Part shown: in pieces, positions 9,976-19,271 of the stretch
Layout: the number at the start of each line of letters is the position of its first letter
How positions within the stretch are numbered: position 1 is the first letter of the stretch
Source: Neoarius graeffei
Lineage: Eukaryota > Chordata > Actinopteri > Siluriformes > Ariidae
Reading direction: 5' to 3'
Length of the DNA stretch: 64,000 bases
Assembly (NCBI RefSeq): GCF_027579695.1
Contig: NC_083592.1
Span: 33,566,214-33,630,213 of the forward strand
Notes under the pieces: model-generated
Database searches by the model: none
Told to the model about the DNA's origin: nothing
Seen by the model: only the letters and a program-made list of their open reading frames with translations
Made by a program: the position numbers and the translations under genes

Positions 9976-11631
9976 CAGGGATGAGAATTTTCCACCGATC
10001 GGCGGATTTTCGACTTTTTCAGACCAAAATGATCGTTTTTGAGATCGATGTAAATCTGTTGAGAAATTTTCGGGGGGTGTGATTAACGATCTGTGGTCAC
10101 CTTATAACGCAGACATCCCAAGTCTCCCAGAACTTCCGGGAGTCTCCTGCATATTGATAGAAGCGAGCAAGAGCGTGCGCGCGCAACATTAAGGTCTGCA
10201 TCACGCATCTTAGAATGTGCGCGCGCGAGGGAGACTGTGTGCAGTGTTGCCAGATATTGCTGACGTTTTCCACCCCAAAATATGTTCAAAACCCACCAAA
10301 ATGCACTTAAAACCACCCAATGTGGCAACACTGCCTGTGTGCCTGTTCATGTAGCGCATGCCAGACAAAGAGCATCCTGATTGGGTTACTCAGTAAAATA
10401 AGCCAATCAGCTTTCAATGTGGGCGGGCTTTTATCTCTTTTCTTGAGGACCGACCGGCATAGCAAAGAGAGAGGCCGCGCGCCCCAAAAAACGAAAGTAC
10501 AAAACCCACTTCAGCTCAGATTACACAAAAGAATCTCCCTGTCTAATAAGGGTAGAAAATAATGACAGTTAAGCGTGATGTACTGTTTGCAGCAGTGGTT
10601 TCAGCATTGCCCATGGTGGCTTAAATGATTGTAAAGGACATGTTGAGGTGAGGAGCGTCAGTTCATGTGCATTATATTTAGGTCTACAACAGGCTGGCAT
10701 GAAAAGACCAAACTTACTGAAGATTTCCGTAAAGTAACAATGTATGAATATACATCATATATATCACATATCAAATACACGTCATATATAAGTGTGTATC
10801 TTTTATAAATGGGGTTAGCTTATCTAATGTAGCATGTTGGGGAGAATCATAGTATCATATCTATATTTCTGATAAAATTTTAGGTATGATACCGTGTATA
10901 ACTCTCCTACTTATTTCATGGGGGGTTTTGCTGGTATGTGCCGCGCGGGAGCGTCTGCCCACATTTTATTTTTTATTTTTTTAGGTCGAGATGAGCTTAT
11001 AGTTTTTGATTTAAAAAAAAAAAATTTCCAATTTGTAATGCCCATTGTACATGCCTGTTCTTTAACTCAAAATCACCATCTCGATCTTCAAATTGACTGT
11101 ATGGTATATGCATTACATTACACAACATCCTGTCCAGATAAAACCTCGTTAGTACACACAACAGTTGAAAGGGAAGTGATAAGTGATGTTGAATGCTGCC
11201 TGCTTAATATGCAAGACCTCCTGCGACCATGATAACATCAGAAGAAAGCTTCAGAGAATATGATAGAACTTTTTTTCTGGTTTGCACTTCATTTTAAAGG
11301 ATTGGAGTATTCAAAGACATGAATAGCTAAAATGCAGAAATATAATACTGTAGAGCTCATTTATATTAAAAGGTGCATTGATTTTTTTGAAATCATCAAA
11401 TGTGAATTTATTAAAAACAAGTCTCTTGTACCATATTAATCATTTTCACCTGGAAGTCCACCAAGAAGGGGAATTTATTTCCAAATACATTGCAACTTTT
11501 TGCTGATAAAATTAATGGTTTTGGGGTAAAAAAAAAAAGCCAAAAATCATTAGCCCCTGGGCCCCGCCCCCCAGGCCATGGGCCCCGCCCTGGTTTTTTC
11601 AGACTTTTTAAATATTTCATTCTCATCCCTG
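9976..11631. mobile_element. DNA element 'CAGGGATGAGAA' nested in the 6-bp-TSD transposon
   Basis: Termini CAGGGATGAGAATTTTCC and, reversed, CAGGGATGAGAATGAAATA, with direct repeat GTCTTA (9277-9282 before the MITE insertion, 11632-11637). The empty site GAGTCTTATGAAATC is present in the 40928-41820 copy, which confirms the junction. It contains a small hAT at 10242-10333 and a GC-rich palindrome near 11553-11590. A related left end (GCAGGGATGAGAGTTTTCCG) occurs at about 47716. No transposase recognised. Confidence 0.65.
10242..10333. mobile_element. Mini hAT (92 bp) 'CAGTGTTGCC' family, copy 1
   Basis: Termini CAGTGTTGCCAGATATTG and, reversed, CAGTGTTGCCACATTGGG, with 8-bp TSD ACTGTGTG/CCTGTGTG (7 of 8). 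A second copy at 46645-46903 has a perfect 8-bp TSD. Confidence 0.75.
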
Positions 11632-12169
11632 GTCTTATGAAATCGCACGTTATCTTGTGGTTGTGAGACTTCGTTCCACTTTTGATCATGCACACACCGC
11701 ATTGCAAGAATCCCGCCAACCGGGAAGTAACATTTTGTTTGAAAAGCATATTTCCACCTGAGCGACTTTCAGTAGTGACTGAAAAGATTCTGAATGGGCA
11801 CTCCGGCAAGATCAACACAGACACTTGCTGTGACATGCAGCCTAGTGAGGTATTGGTGCAGAGCGCTAAAAAAAGCTGTCATGGAGTACAATTCAGAACA
11901 TTAGAGTGACACTTTGTGTTTTTGTCAAACATTGGAGCTTTGTATTCATTCTGAAGGTTTGTTATTAATATTGAATAAAAAGTAACTGGGATATATCATT
12001 GTTAATTATCATTCAAATTTTAGGTAAATTATTTTAATTTGCATCTTATACGGATTTTGGAGGTTGGTTATACAGGTTTGATTGACCAAAGGTTGACATG
12101 TATGGAAAGTGCATTCGTGGTTTAAAATATACTCCAGGTCGTCCCCCTTTCCTCGCCTTCTTCGGCCAG

Positions 12170-12344
12170 CGGTCCTATATGTGATGTAGACGTGACGCGC
12201 TTCCGAGTTGTTCCAGGAAGTTGTCGAAAAGAGTATTGAGACCACTGAGCTCTAGCGCCGGGCCTTTTCCAGGAAATGAGAGTTTGGGTCATGGTGATGG
12301 CGTGTGTATGTCAGCCTCGGTTCGGAGGTTTCAGTTTCACAAAC
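12170..12344 (+). promoter_or_regulatory. LYSMD3: Candidate LYSMD3 promoter and non-coding first exon
   Basis: The coding exon at 13467 has a 3' splice site just upstream (AG at 13460-13461), so a 5' exon must exist. Mammalian LYSMD3 also has a non-coding first exon. The segment around 12190-12290 is relatively CpG-rich and a good donor (AAACT/GTAAGAG) lies at 12345. The transcription start is not identified; this is inference. Confidence 0.3.
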
Positions 12345-12881
12345 TGTAAGAGTAGAATAATATAAAGTACAAACGCTTGGTATATTATTTATTTATTTAT
12401 TTTATTTAAATTGTTCATTTTTGGATTACGCTTCATTTTTGACTGCTGCCTCAGAGTAAATATATATGCTGTATTTACTGTATGGACATGCAATCAGAAT
12501 TTTATTTATAAACAGTAGCCACATGGACCCATAGGGTACCTATTTAAGTTTATTACTGAACAACGCATCACACTGTTTATCCATTTTATTGTTACAGAAC
12601 TTCAGTGAAACAAGTTACTGTTATCATAATAGCAACTCAAACAGTTGTTCTATTACCAGCCTTTTTTTTTTCTGTCTTGTGGTGGATACAAATTACAACA
12701 AAACCCCTCTAGCTTATCTTAAAGAACCCAGTAGAAATGATAGAAATGGTAATGCAGTATAAACTTGTGATTGGAATTACAGTTGGCACTACTGTCAGAA
12801 CAGCTGCTGTAGAAAATAAATCAACACCACCTGACAATCTGATTCCAGAATTCAGTAGCACTGTGGTATATCTGAAATGTA
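12345..12881. other. Intron DNA, no feature seen
   Basis: AT-rich sequence between the candidate first exon of LYSMD3 and the Tc1-type MITE. Nothing recognisable. Confidence 0.35.
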
Positions 12882-13414
12882 CGGTACCAGTCAAGTTTGG
12901 ACACACCTAATTGGTTTGTTACATTATCATTTCTACTGGTTTCTTTAAGATGAGCTGGAGGGTTTTTGTTTTCTTTATATTTATTAAGACACTCCCTGCC
13001 TTAAAGTAATGACTGATGTCGTTTCTCTTTTACTTAGTTGAATGGTTCTTGACATTTATTACTACAGTTGTGCAGTAGGGCTATTTACTGTTTGATCTCA
13101 GCCACATTAAGAAGGAAGGAAATTGCACGAGTTACTCTTTGATGAGGCATAGCTGTTAATTAAGCATTCCAGGTGATTATCTTGACCAGCTTCATGAGGT
13201 AATGCCAATAGCGTGCAAAGCAGCATCAAGGTAAACACTGGATACTTTGAAGAATCTAAAATACGGAACATTTTGTTTACCACATAATTCCGTGTACAGT
13301 ATGTTCCGGGTATTATTTCAGTTTTGATGTCTTCAGTGTTCTACAATGTAGAAAAGTCAAACTACAGAAAACCCTCTGAATGAATAGGGGTGCACAGACT
13401 TTTGACTGGTACTG
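12882..13414. mobile_element. Tc1/mariner MITE (533 bp) next to the LYSMD3 coding exon
   Basis: Termini CGGTACCAGTCAAGTTTGG and, reversed, CAGTACCAGTCAAAAGTCTG, each next to TA (12880-12881, 13415-13416). This is the widespread vertebrate Tc1-type terminal motif. The transposase is gone. Its right end is 45 bp from the 3' splice site of the first LYSMD3 coding exon. Confidence 0.8.
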
Positions 13415-13466
13415 TACATGTGTGTTTTTTGTGTTAATCCATTGTATGCTTTTGCAAACAGAGAAA

Positions 13467-13730
13467 ATGACTGGAAGAAACCAATATAATGGCTTCCAGT
13501 CAGCGACGACGATGCAGCCTGCAGTTGGGGGTCACACTTACATCTTCGGGAACGGTTCAGAAACGGAGTGCTCGGAGGAGGACGGCGAGAGCTACGAGCT
13601 CCGCTCCAGAGGCAGGGAGAGACTCCGGCGCAGTACCTCCAGAGAGCGGAAGGATGACATTGTCTACGTGATGAGGGATGTGAAGGAGGGAGACACGCTG
13701 ATTAGCATTTCGCTTCAGTATTTCTGCTCT
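13467..13730 (+). CDS. LYSMD3: LYSMD3 coding exon 1
   Basis: 88 codons from the ATG at 13467 to QYFCS, followed by the donor GTAAGT at 13731. The acceptor AG at 13460-13461 follows a pyrimidine-rich TGCTTTTGCAAAC. The split inside the LysM domain is the usual place for this gene. Confidence 0.93.
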
Positions 13731-16175
13731 GTAAGTCAACATTACGGTGTCTTTTTACACATGGAGATTAAAGTGGATGTAATGCTTTAAAATGAACATC
13801 ATTAGTAATGACAAATGAATTAATAAAGCAGGGGAAAAATATTTTATCATCAAGCACAAAACTAATCGATAATTTGTGGCTTCCGGGTCCCAGATAAAAG
13901 CAGCCTTGCCCCGGGCTAATCTCGCATAACGTCATGCGTGGAACCCTGGTTATCCGGGTCATTTCAGTTCATTTGACTCCGTGCTTGTTTACTTGCTGAA
14001 ATTTGATGTTGGCCACAACAACAATATCAAATCTCAAAAATAACAATGGGAAAGCGCTGCTTTGTGTTTGGATGTTCTATTCCATATACAAACAGGACAT
14101 TCAGTTCACGAATTTCTGAGAAATGACAAACGACAGTGGGTGAGGTTCGTGCAAACAAAGCGGGTAGATTTCGTGTCGCCTAGTAGTAATAAATCTGATT
14201 CATCAAGTGTTCACCACCACCAGAATGACCACATGGGAATTATTGGAGCAAAAAGAAACCCATTTATTTAATAAATGGCATTCAGACAGGTCATTTTTAT
14301 CCCCCACCCCCATTATCACCCACTTCATGTTTTTTCAATAATTAAAACTTATTCAGTGTAAAATATTTCTGCATTTATTGAGGTACATGTAAAAATTTCC
14401 CCTGTATTTTGTAGCAGCCAGCTTAGAATAAAAATCCACAAACCAGTCCGTTTCCAGTTCTCGCTGGCTGGTGGTGCGCTATCGGCGGTGAGTGGGACTG
14501 TCCTGAACTGGTAGTTTCTCGTCTTGTGGGCTCAAAGATAACCATTCATTCTGGAATATCCTTGATTTAATCATCTGCCCCTTCATCCGACATAATCACA
14601 ATCAGAATTCTTTCCAAAACGTGATTCCATATCGAGACTGTTCTAACCACTGCTGCGTACATGACTGAAAGTGATACCTGGATTGTTAGACGTGTGACAT
14701 GGTTCACTCTTGGCAGACTCTGTGAAAATCAGCTGATTTTATTGATGTTTGTTAATTTATAGCCTTTTGGATCAGCTATGGTTCAAAAACGTATGGCCAA
14801 TCAACATAATGATTGTTGCTTTGTACAAGGAAAAAAAAAAGTGTGGTTTAGAAGCATCGCATACACTTTAAAGCACGGTTCACACGTACCCCTTTTCCAC
14901 CAAATCAGTTCCAGGGCTGGTTCACAACTCGTTCAACTTGCGAGCCAGCTGAGAACCAGTTTGCTTTTCCTTAGCTCGCGGAACCACGTCATTACGTCGC
15001 TGTATACGTCAGTTACGGCACACATTTGCATAAACCTTGGCACGAATATCAAAGCAAAAACAACACGGAAGAAGCAGCAGCAACAATAATAATGGATGAC
15101 TTCGTTTGTACAGCTGCGGCTTCTCGTCGCTTAAAAATGGCGATCTTTCGCGGTCTTATTGCTGTTGGTCTTAACAACTCCGCCCCCTCGCTGACGTAAG
15201 CGGTTCTTTCCTCTGGCCCAGCGGAGAGTTGGTGCTAGCCTGGAACCGGTTTTTCTGGCCCCAGATCCAGTTCTTTGTCAGTGGAAACAGAAAACCCGGT
15301 TCCAAACTAAGCACTGGGCCCGAACCAGCCCTGGAACTGCTTTGGTGGAAAAGGGGCAACAGGCATGGTAATTATGGAATCCGTTGATAGCGATACTGGT
15401 ATTAGTTGATACCATGTTCAGTGAGTAGTTTTACTCGCAGTCTGATGGCTGCATCCAGTACCATGTGACACTTAAGTCTAGTCTTGTTATAATGAACAGA
15501 TGAGAGAACAACAAAAGGAGGAACGCCACCATATTCCTACAATACAAGTAAAATGATAAGACACTATTTGAACGGTATTTTGAAGAATTATCGACCCGAG
15601 CGCACAGAGCAGGATCAGCGAGTGTGGTTGTTAAAACAAGCTTACAGTGCCATTAATTCTGTCCACACAAAGGCATTTGCAAGTGCATAGTAGTGAAATG
15701 AGCGTGCAGGAAAACTGCACTTCAGTTCTGTGAGCTCACTCAGAGACGCACCCTTAATTGCCAGGGATGACACTTTTGCTCAAGTTCAGTTCACAGAAAG
15801 CTAAACAAAATGTTCTGTGATGCCTCGATTACGTAATAAGTAGGTTTCTCATTTCAGCTGTGGGTGCAATTGGTCTTAAGTGATCAGTCTCATTAAATCA
15901 GTCTCAATAATACCATTAATTTTGGTGCTTAATAATAAATTACCAAACAGCTAAATTATGGTATATTCCAAATGATCATGATCACTACCAATGCAGCACT
16001 TACCGTATTACATAAAAGCTACAGCCAATAGCACACTGAAGGCAATTTGGAGGTCTTTTTAAATTGTGTGACTTCAAGTATATAGGAGCAACAAAAACAC
16101 ACAGTTTCACAATAATTGAATTTATTATAACACAGATACTAAATGAATAATAGCAGTTGAATACATTCAAATATG

Positions 16176-16264
<89 letters not shown>

Positions 16265-18003
16265 AAAAAAGTGTGTGGGGAGAGAGAGAGGAAAGGGGGT
16301 GTGTCCCGTGTGCGACTGCGCAGTATGGGAAGGAGGAGACAAAGAGGGTTTGAATGTGAGCACGGGAGGATGCGCTGTAAGTTTGAAATGAATCAGGCCT
16401 TGGAATGTTATCTAAGGCGTGTTTGTGTTGGGGGAGGTGACCACCTCGTGGTATTCTAACCCACTACTTAACATTACCAAATTCACTGAAATCTTGAGGT
16501 CAAAATATGTGTAATAATGAAATTAAAGGTGTTCGGGAGGATAGAGATAGCATGCAACAGCCTATCTTAACAATTGAGAACAAAATTCGAACAAGATCAG
16601 TGTGCACAATTAAACAGTTTGAGTTTAAATTCACACTACTTCATAAAGCTAATTCCTAAGACTAGTTTTTGCCCAAAATGCCAGTCTTACTTCCAGTATT
16701 TTACTCCTATGTAGGAATGCAGAGATGTTCTGAAACTTCTGGAGTTCACAGAGCTCGTGGAGGTTTCTGTAAAAAGCGCAGAGAATTTCTTGGTCTGAAC
16801 TTCAGCGTTCGTGAGGAAAAGTCTCTGATCAAACAATGTGCACAGCGATTAAGTCAGAAGGAATCCGGTCGCTTCTAACTTTTAATTAACTGCTTGGGCG
16901 GCAGTCGTAACGTTACTTATAATGAACAAAAAAACTGGTTGCAACTCAAAATGAGTGAGACAGCGCGACTCCAGTAGTATTTTTACCGTGGCCAGCGGTA
17001 AACACGAAAGCGCGCTGAGTCTTCGTTCTTGCCAGGCAGAAGTCGTGATTCCAGACGGTCCGATGAGGGGCGCCTCTTTGTTTGTAGTGACAAGGTCCAA
17101 CAGCGCCAAAAGAGAGAGAACGGAAGTCTACTGAGTCACTTATAGGGTCATGGAGGATGTGACGTAGGTGATCCCGCCCAGGCGTCATCGCGGACGTTAG
17201 TTGATGGGATTTGTAGTTCTTAGACAGACTGTGACTGTCCCTACACAGCATTGAGTAATAAAGGTGTACTGAGTCTGGAACAAATGGTATCGGTGCATCC
17301 CTAGTGATGAGTAACTTGGTTTGTTGCATCGTTGCAGGTCGCTGATCTAAAGAGGGCCAACAATCTCCTAACGGAGCAGGACTTCTTCGCCTTGAGGTCC
17401 ATCAAAATCCCTGTGAAGAAATTTGGCTTGTTCACGGAAACGCACAGCACGGCTCCCCCCCGCAAAACGAACTCGCCCAGCGGTGTTCGCAGAGTCCCGG
17501 AGATCCCACCGAGTACAGGTTCCGCAGATTCCTCTCCCTCTTCCTCCTCCTCCACCGATAGCGTGGAGTGCTTCCTGCAGGAGAAGGACAAGGACATTGA
17601 GCTTCTGGTTAAGTACTCCAGCCCGTCCCGAAGCAGTCTGAGCGAGGTGGTGTCGTCGCTGAACTCCCAGCAGCCTGCTCAGGGAGAGGCAGAGCGCAGA
17701 TCAGGCGTGAGGAAGGACCCGTACTACGGAGCGGACTGGGGAATGCGGTGGTCGACGGCGGTAGCCATTATGCTCGTGGTTGGCATCGTCACACCGGTGT
17801 TCTACCTGCTGTACTACGAGGTGCTGATGAAGGCGGACGTTAGCCACCACACTACTACGGAGTCCATCAGGCCCGAGCCTACAGTCTCAAACGTGGGTGA
17901 CGCACCTGTTCTGCCAGCAGCTCAGGCTGTTAAACAAGATTCCCTCATACATCCAGCTGTTGAACATCCAGCATCTGTTCTGGGACAGGAACAGAAAACG
18001 TAG
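13467..18003 (+). CDS. LYSMD3: LYSMD3, LysM and putative peptidoglycan-binding domain-containing protein 3
   Basis: Two coding exons, 13467-13730 and 17338-18003, join in phase 0 to encode 309 aa (human is 306 by my recollection). The start MTGRNQ corresponds to MAGRHQ in mammals. Order: an acidic/basic linker (SEEDGESYELRSRGRERLRR in part, about 36-56), a LysM domain at about 67-115 (VKEGDTLISISLQYFCS, then VADLKRANNLL and LRSIKIPVK), a Ser-rich linker, the conserved KDPYYGADWG motif, one membrane segment at about 226-248 (TAVAIMLVVGIVTPVFYLL), and a short tail. LysM binds GlcNAc polymers; mammalian LYSMD3 is a single-pass membrane protein reported to recognise chitin. The convergent neighbour POLR3G and nearby MBLAC2 fit the human gene order. 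Confidence 0.95.
14046..14190 (+). pseudogene. Degenerate THAP zinc-finger exon
   Basis: Begins MGKRCFVFGCS at 14046. After a frameshift it continues as HEFLRNDKRQWVRFVQTKRVDF. The C-x4-C pair, the Trp and the basic spacing fit a THAP domain, but stops break both frames. The surrounding sequence (GGCTTCCGGGTCC.. at about 13878) is probably a Kolobok or P-type remnant; its ends were not resolved. Confidence 0.55.
14887..15358 (+). mobile_element. 3-bp-TSD MITE 'CCCCTTTTCCACCAAA' family, copy 2
   Basis: Termini TACCCCTTTTCCACCAAAT and, reversed, TGCCCCTTTTCCACCAAAG; TSD ACG/ACA (14884-14886, 15359-15361). 472 bp in the LYSMD3 intron, with the degraded short frame starting MDDF near 15092. Confidence 0.85.
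16179..16259. repeat. (TA)n microsatellite, about 80 bp
   Basis: Uninterrupted AT dinucleotides followed by a poly-A stretch (16259-16270). Lies in the LYSMD3 intron. The frames rich in Ile-Tyr through it are artefacts. Confidence 0.97.
17338..18003 (+). CDS. LYSMD3: LYSMD3 coding exon 2
   Basis: 221 codons plus stop. Starts VADLKRANN directly after the acceptor GTTGCAG and ends EQKT-TAG at 18003. Contains the second half of the LysM domain, the YYGADWG motif and the membrane segment. Confidence 0.95.
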   Translation, partial: VADLKRANNLLTEQDFFALRSIKIPVKKFGLFTETHSTAPPRKTNSPSGVRRVPEIPPSTGSADSSPSSSSSTDSVECFLQEKDKDIELLVKYSSPSRSSLSEVVSSLNSQQPAQGEAERRSGVRKDPYYGADWGMRWSTAVAIMLVVGIVTPVFYLLYYEVLMKADVSHHTTTESIRPEPTVSNVGDAPVLPAAQAVKQDSLIHPAVEHPASVLGQEQKT

Positions 18004-19050
18004 CAAGGGCTGACTGGACTAGTTTGAGGAATTTTCAAAGGACTTGTAAACGAAACCACTTTTGTAATGCTAAATGTTTGATCTTCAAAGGACATGTTCG
18101 ATATTTTTGAACCACTTCACTATGGACGAAGTAGCAATTGCTTTCCAGATGCTCCCTGCAGATATAAAGGCTGAAATTAACTATTTGTCTGAGCTTCTGG
18201 AGAGGATTAAAAGCATATCCTTAGTGAAATATGGATGCACACACACAAACACATGCTGGCTTGATACTGGTATATTATTTTAACATTTTTCATTTTAAGA
18301 TTCAACTGTTATGGCAGTTTAATTGGTCTAGACCTCTTTCACCAACTCTTAAATGTAATGCTCTTAATATAAAATCAGTTATTAGGTTGAACAAGCTGAA
18401 AATATTAAACTGACAAGTCCACTTTTTTTTTTTTTTTGTATTAAAGCTGTCTTGTTCTGAATCGCATGGGTGTTTTGGTTCAAATCTATTGAATTTGTTC
18501 TGTGATACAAGTCTCAAACTGCCATAGCATGTCATAACTGCACTTAATTGGGCATTAACAGTGCCACTGGAACTACTCTGGCACAAAATGTGAACTAGCT
18601 CTACCTGACTCGGTCCTTTAGGCAATTTCTGTCATGTGTTTTGCACAGTTTTTAACCCCGTCTGCGACGACACCATATTAAATGTAACTCTTGCCTCAGC
18701 ATGGAGCATAAACGTGTATTCGGAACGTCACAGGGATGATTGAGGTCTCGCTCATCAGGGATGTGTACCCAACACGCTAATTTATTCTAGAAAATGGTCA
18801 TAATTGCAAAAACAGTATTGATGCTGATGTTGCCTACTTTCTTTAACTTCTGCTTGAAAAGGCTTGTTTGCCAAATACAAGGCTGAAACATTTGACAAAG
18901 TGATGTGAACTGTTTTAATACTTGTGGAAATTCAAGCTGTAATCTCTTTAACCATGACCATTTCTGTTAAATGATGAAATTTGAGCAATATGTGCCTTCG
19001 GCCTGTAGAATGTAGTTGCAGGTTGAAAATAAATGTTATTTTACTACCTT
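18004..19050 (+). other. LYSMD3: LYSMD3 3' untranslated region
   Basis: Follows the stop codon at 18003. AATAAA is at 19028-19033, about 135 bp before the POLR3G stop codon on the other strand. A second AATAAA on the minus strand (18786-18781) would place POLR3G's own 3' end inside this region, so the transcripts may overlap tail to tail. Confidence 0.6.
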
Positions 19051-19184
19051 TTTTTGTACTTTTAATGTGCATTTGTAGGTAACAGAATACATGGGATTCT
19101 TTTAATAGTTAAATTAAATCAAGTGCTTCACCAGTAAGTTTTTCCTTTTCTTGTTTGAATCCCAGCGTCCTCTCGGATCGTAAA

Positions 19185-19271
19185 TTAATATGTGGCTTCA
19201 TCCATATTGTCATCGCTGCCTGCCCCATAATCATCACCATCTTCAAAGTACGTGTCGATGTAGTCGTTCTC
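19185..19271 (-). CDS. POLR3G: POLR3G coding exon 7 (last)
   Basis: 28 codons plus TAA, too short for a long-ORF search. Reads ENDYIDTYFEDGDDYGAGSD and ends NMDEATY-stop, after an acceptor TTTTGTCAG. The C-terminus matches vertebrate RPC7 almost residue for residue. Confidence 0.93.
   Translation of the reverse strand, partial: ENDYIDTYFEDGDDYGAGSDDNMDEATY

Larger units (their letters stand above)
9075..12104. mobile_element. 6-bp-TSD DNA transposon 'CATACATGTCAACC' family, copy 1 (3,030 bp with insertions)
   Basis: Termini CATACATGTCAACCTATACG and, reversed, CATACATGTCAACCTTTGGT, flanked by the perfect 6-bp direct repeat GAAAGT (9069-9074, 12105-12110). It contains insertions at 9283-9972 and 9976-11631. 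When both are removed the interior is collinear with the 893-bp copy at 40928-41820. No intact transposase was found. Six-base TSDs are reported for Dada and IS3EU-type elements; which one applies here is open. Confidence 0.8.
13731..17337 (+). other. LYSMD3: LYSMD3 intron
   Basis: 3.6 kb with donor GTAAGT and acceptor TTGCAG. It contains a degenerate THAP fragment (14046-14190), a 3-bp-TSD MITE (14887-15358) and a long TA microsatellite (16179-16259). In 15359-16178 and 16260-17337 I see no repeat termini or domains. Confidence 0.85.

Noticed and set aside
1-12000. ADGRV1 first exons, expected left of LYSMD3 on the minus strand
   Set aside because: No signal peptide plus Calx-beta sequence was recognised; the region is explained by repeats.
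16139-16459. Open frames of 70-100 codons through the TA repeat
   Set aside because: They are Ile-Tyr runs produced by the (TA)n microsatellite.
18074-18283. 69-codon frame after the LYSMD3 stop
   Set aside because: It lies in the 3' UTR, starts downstream of the real stop and shows no domain.
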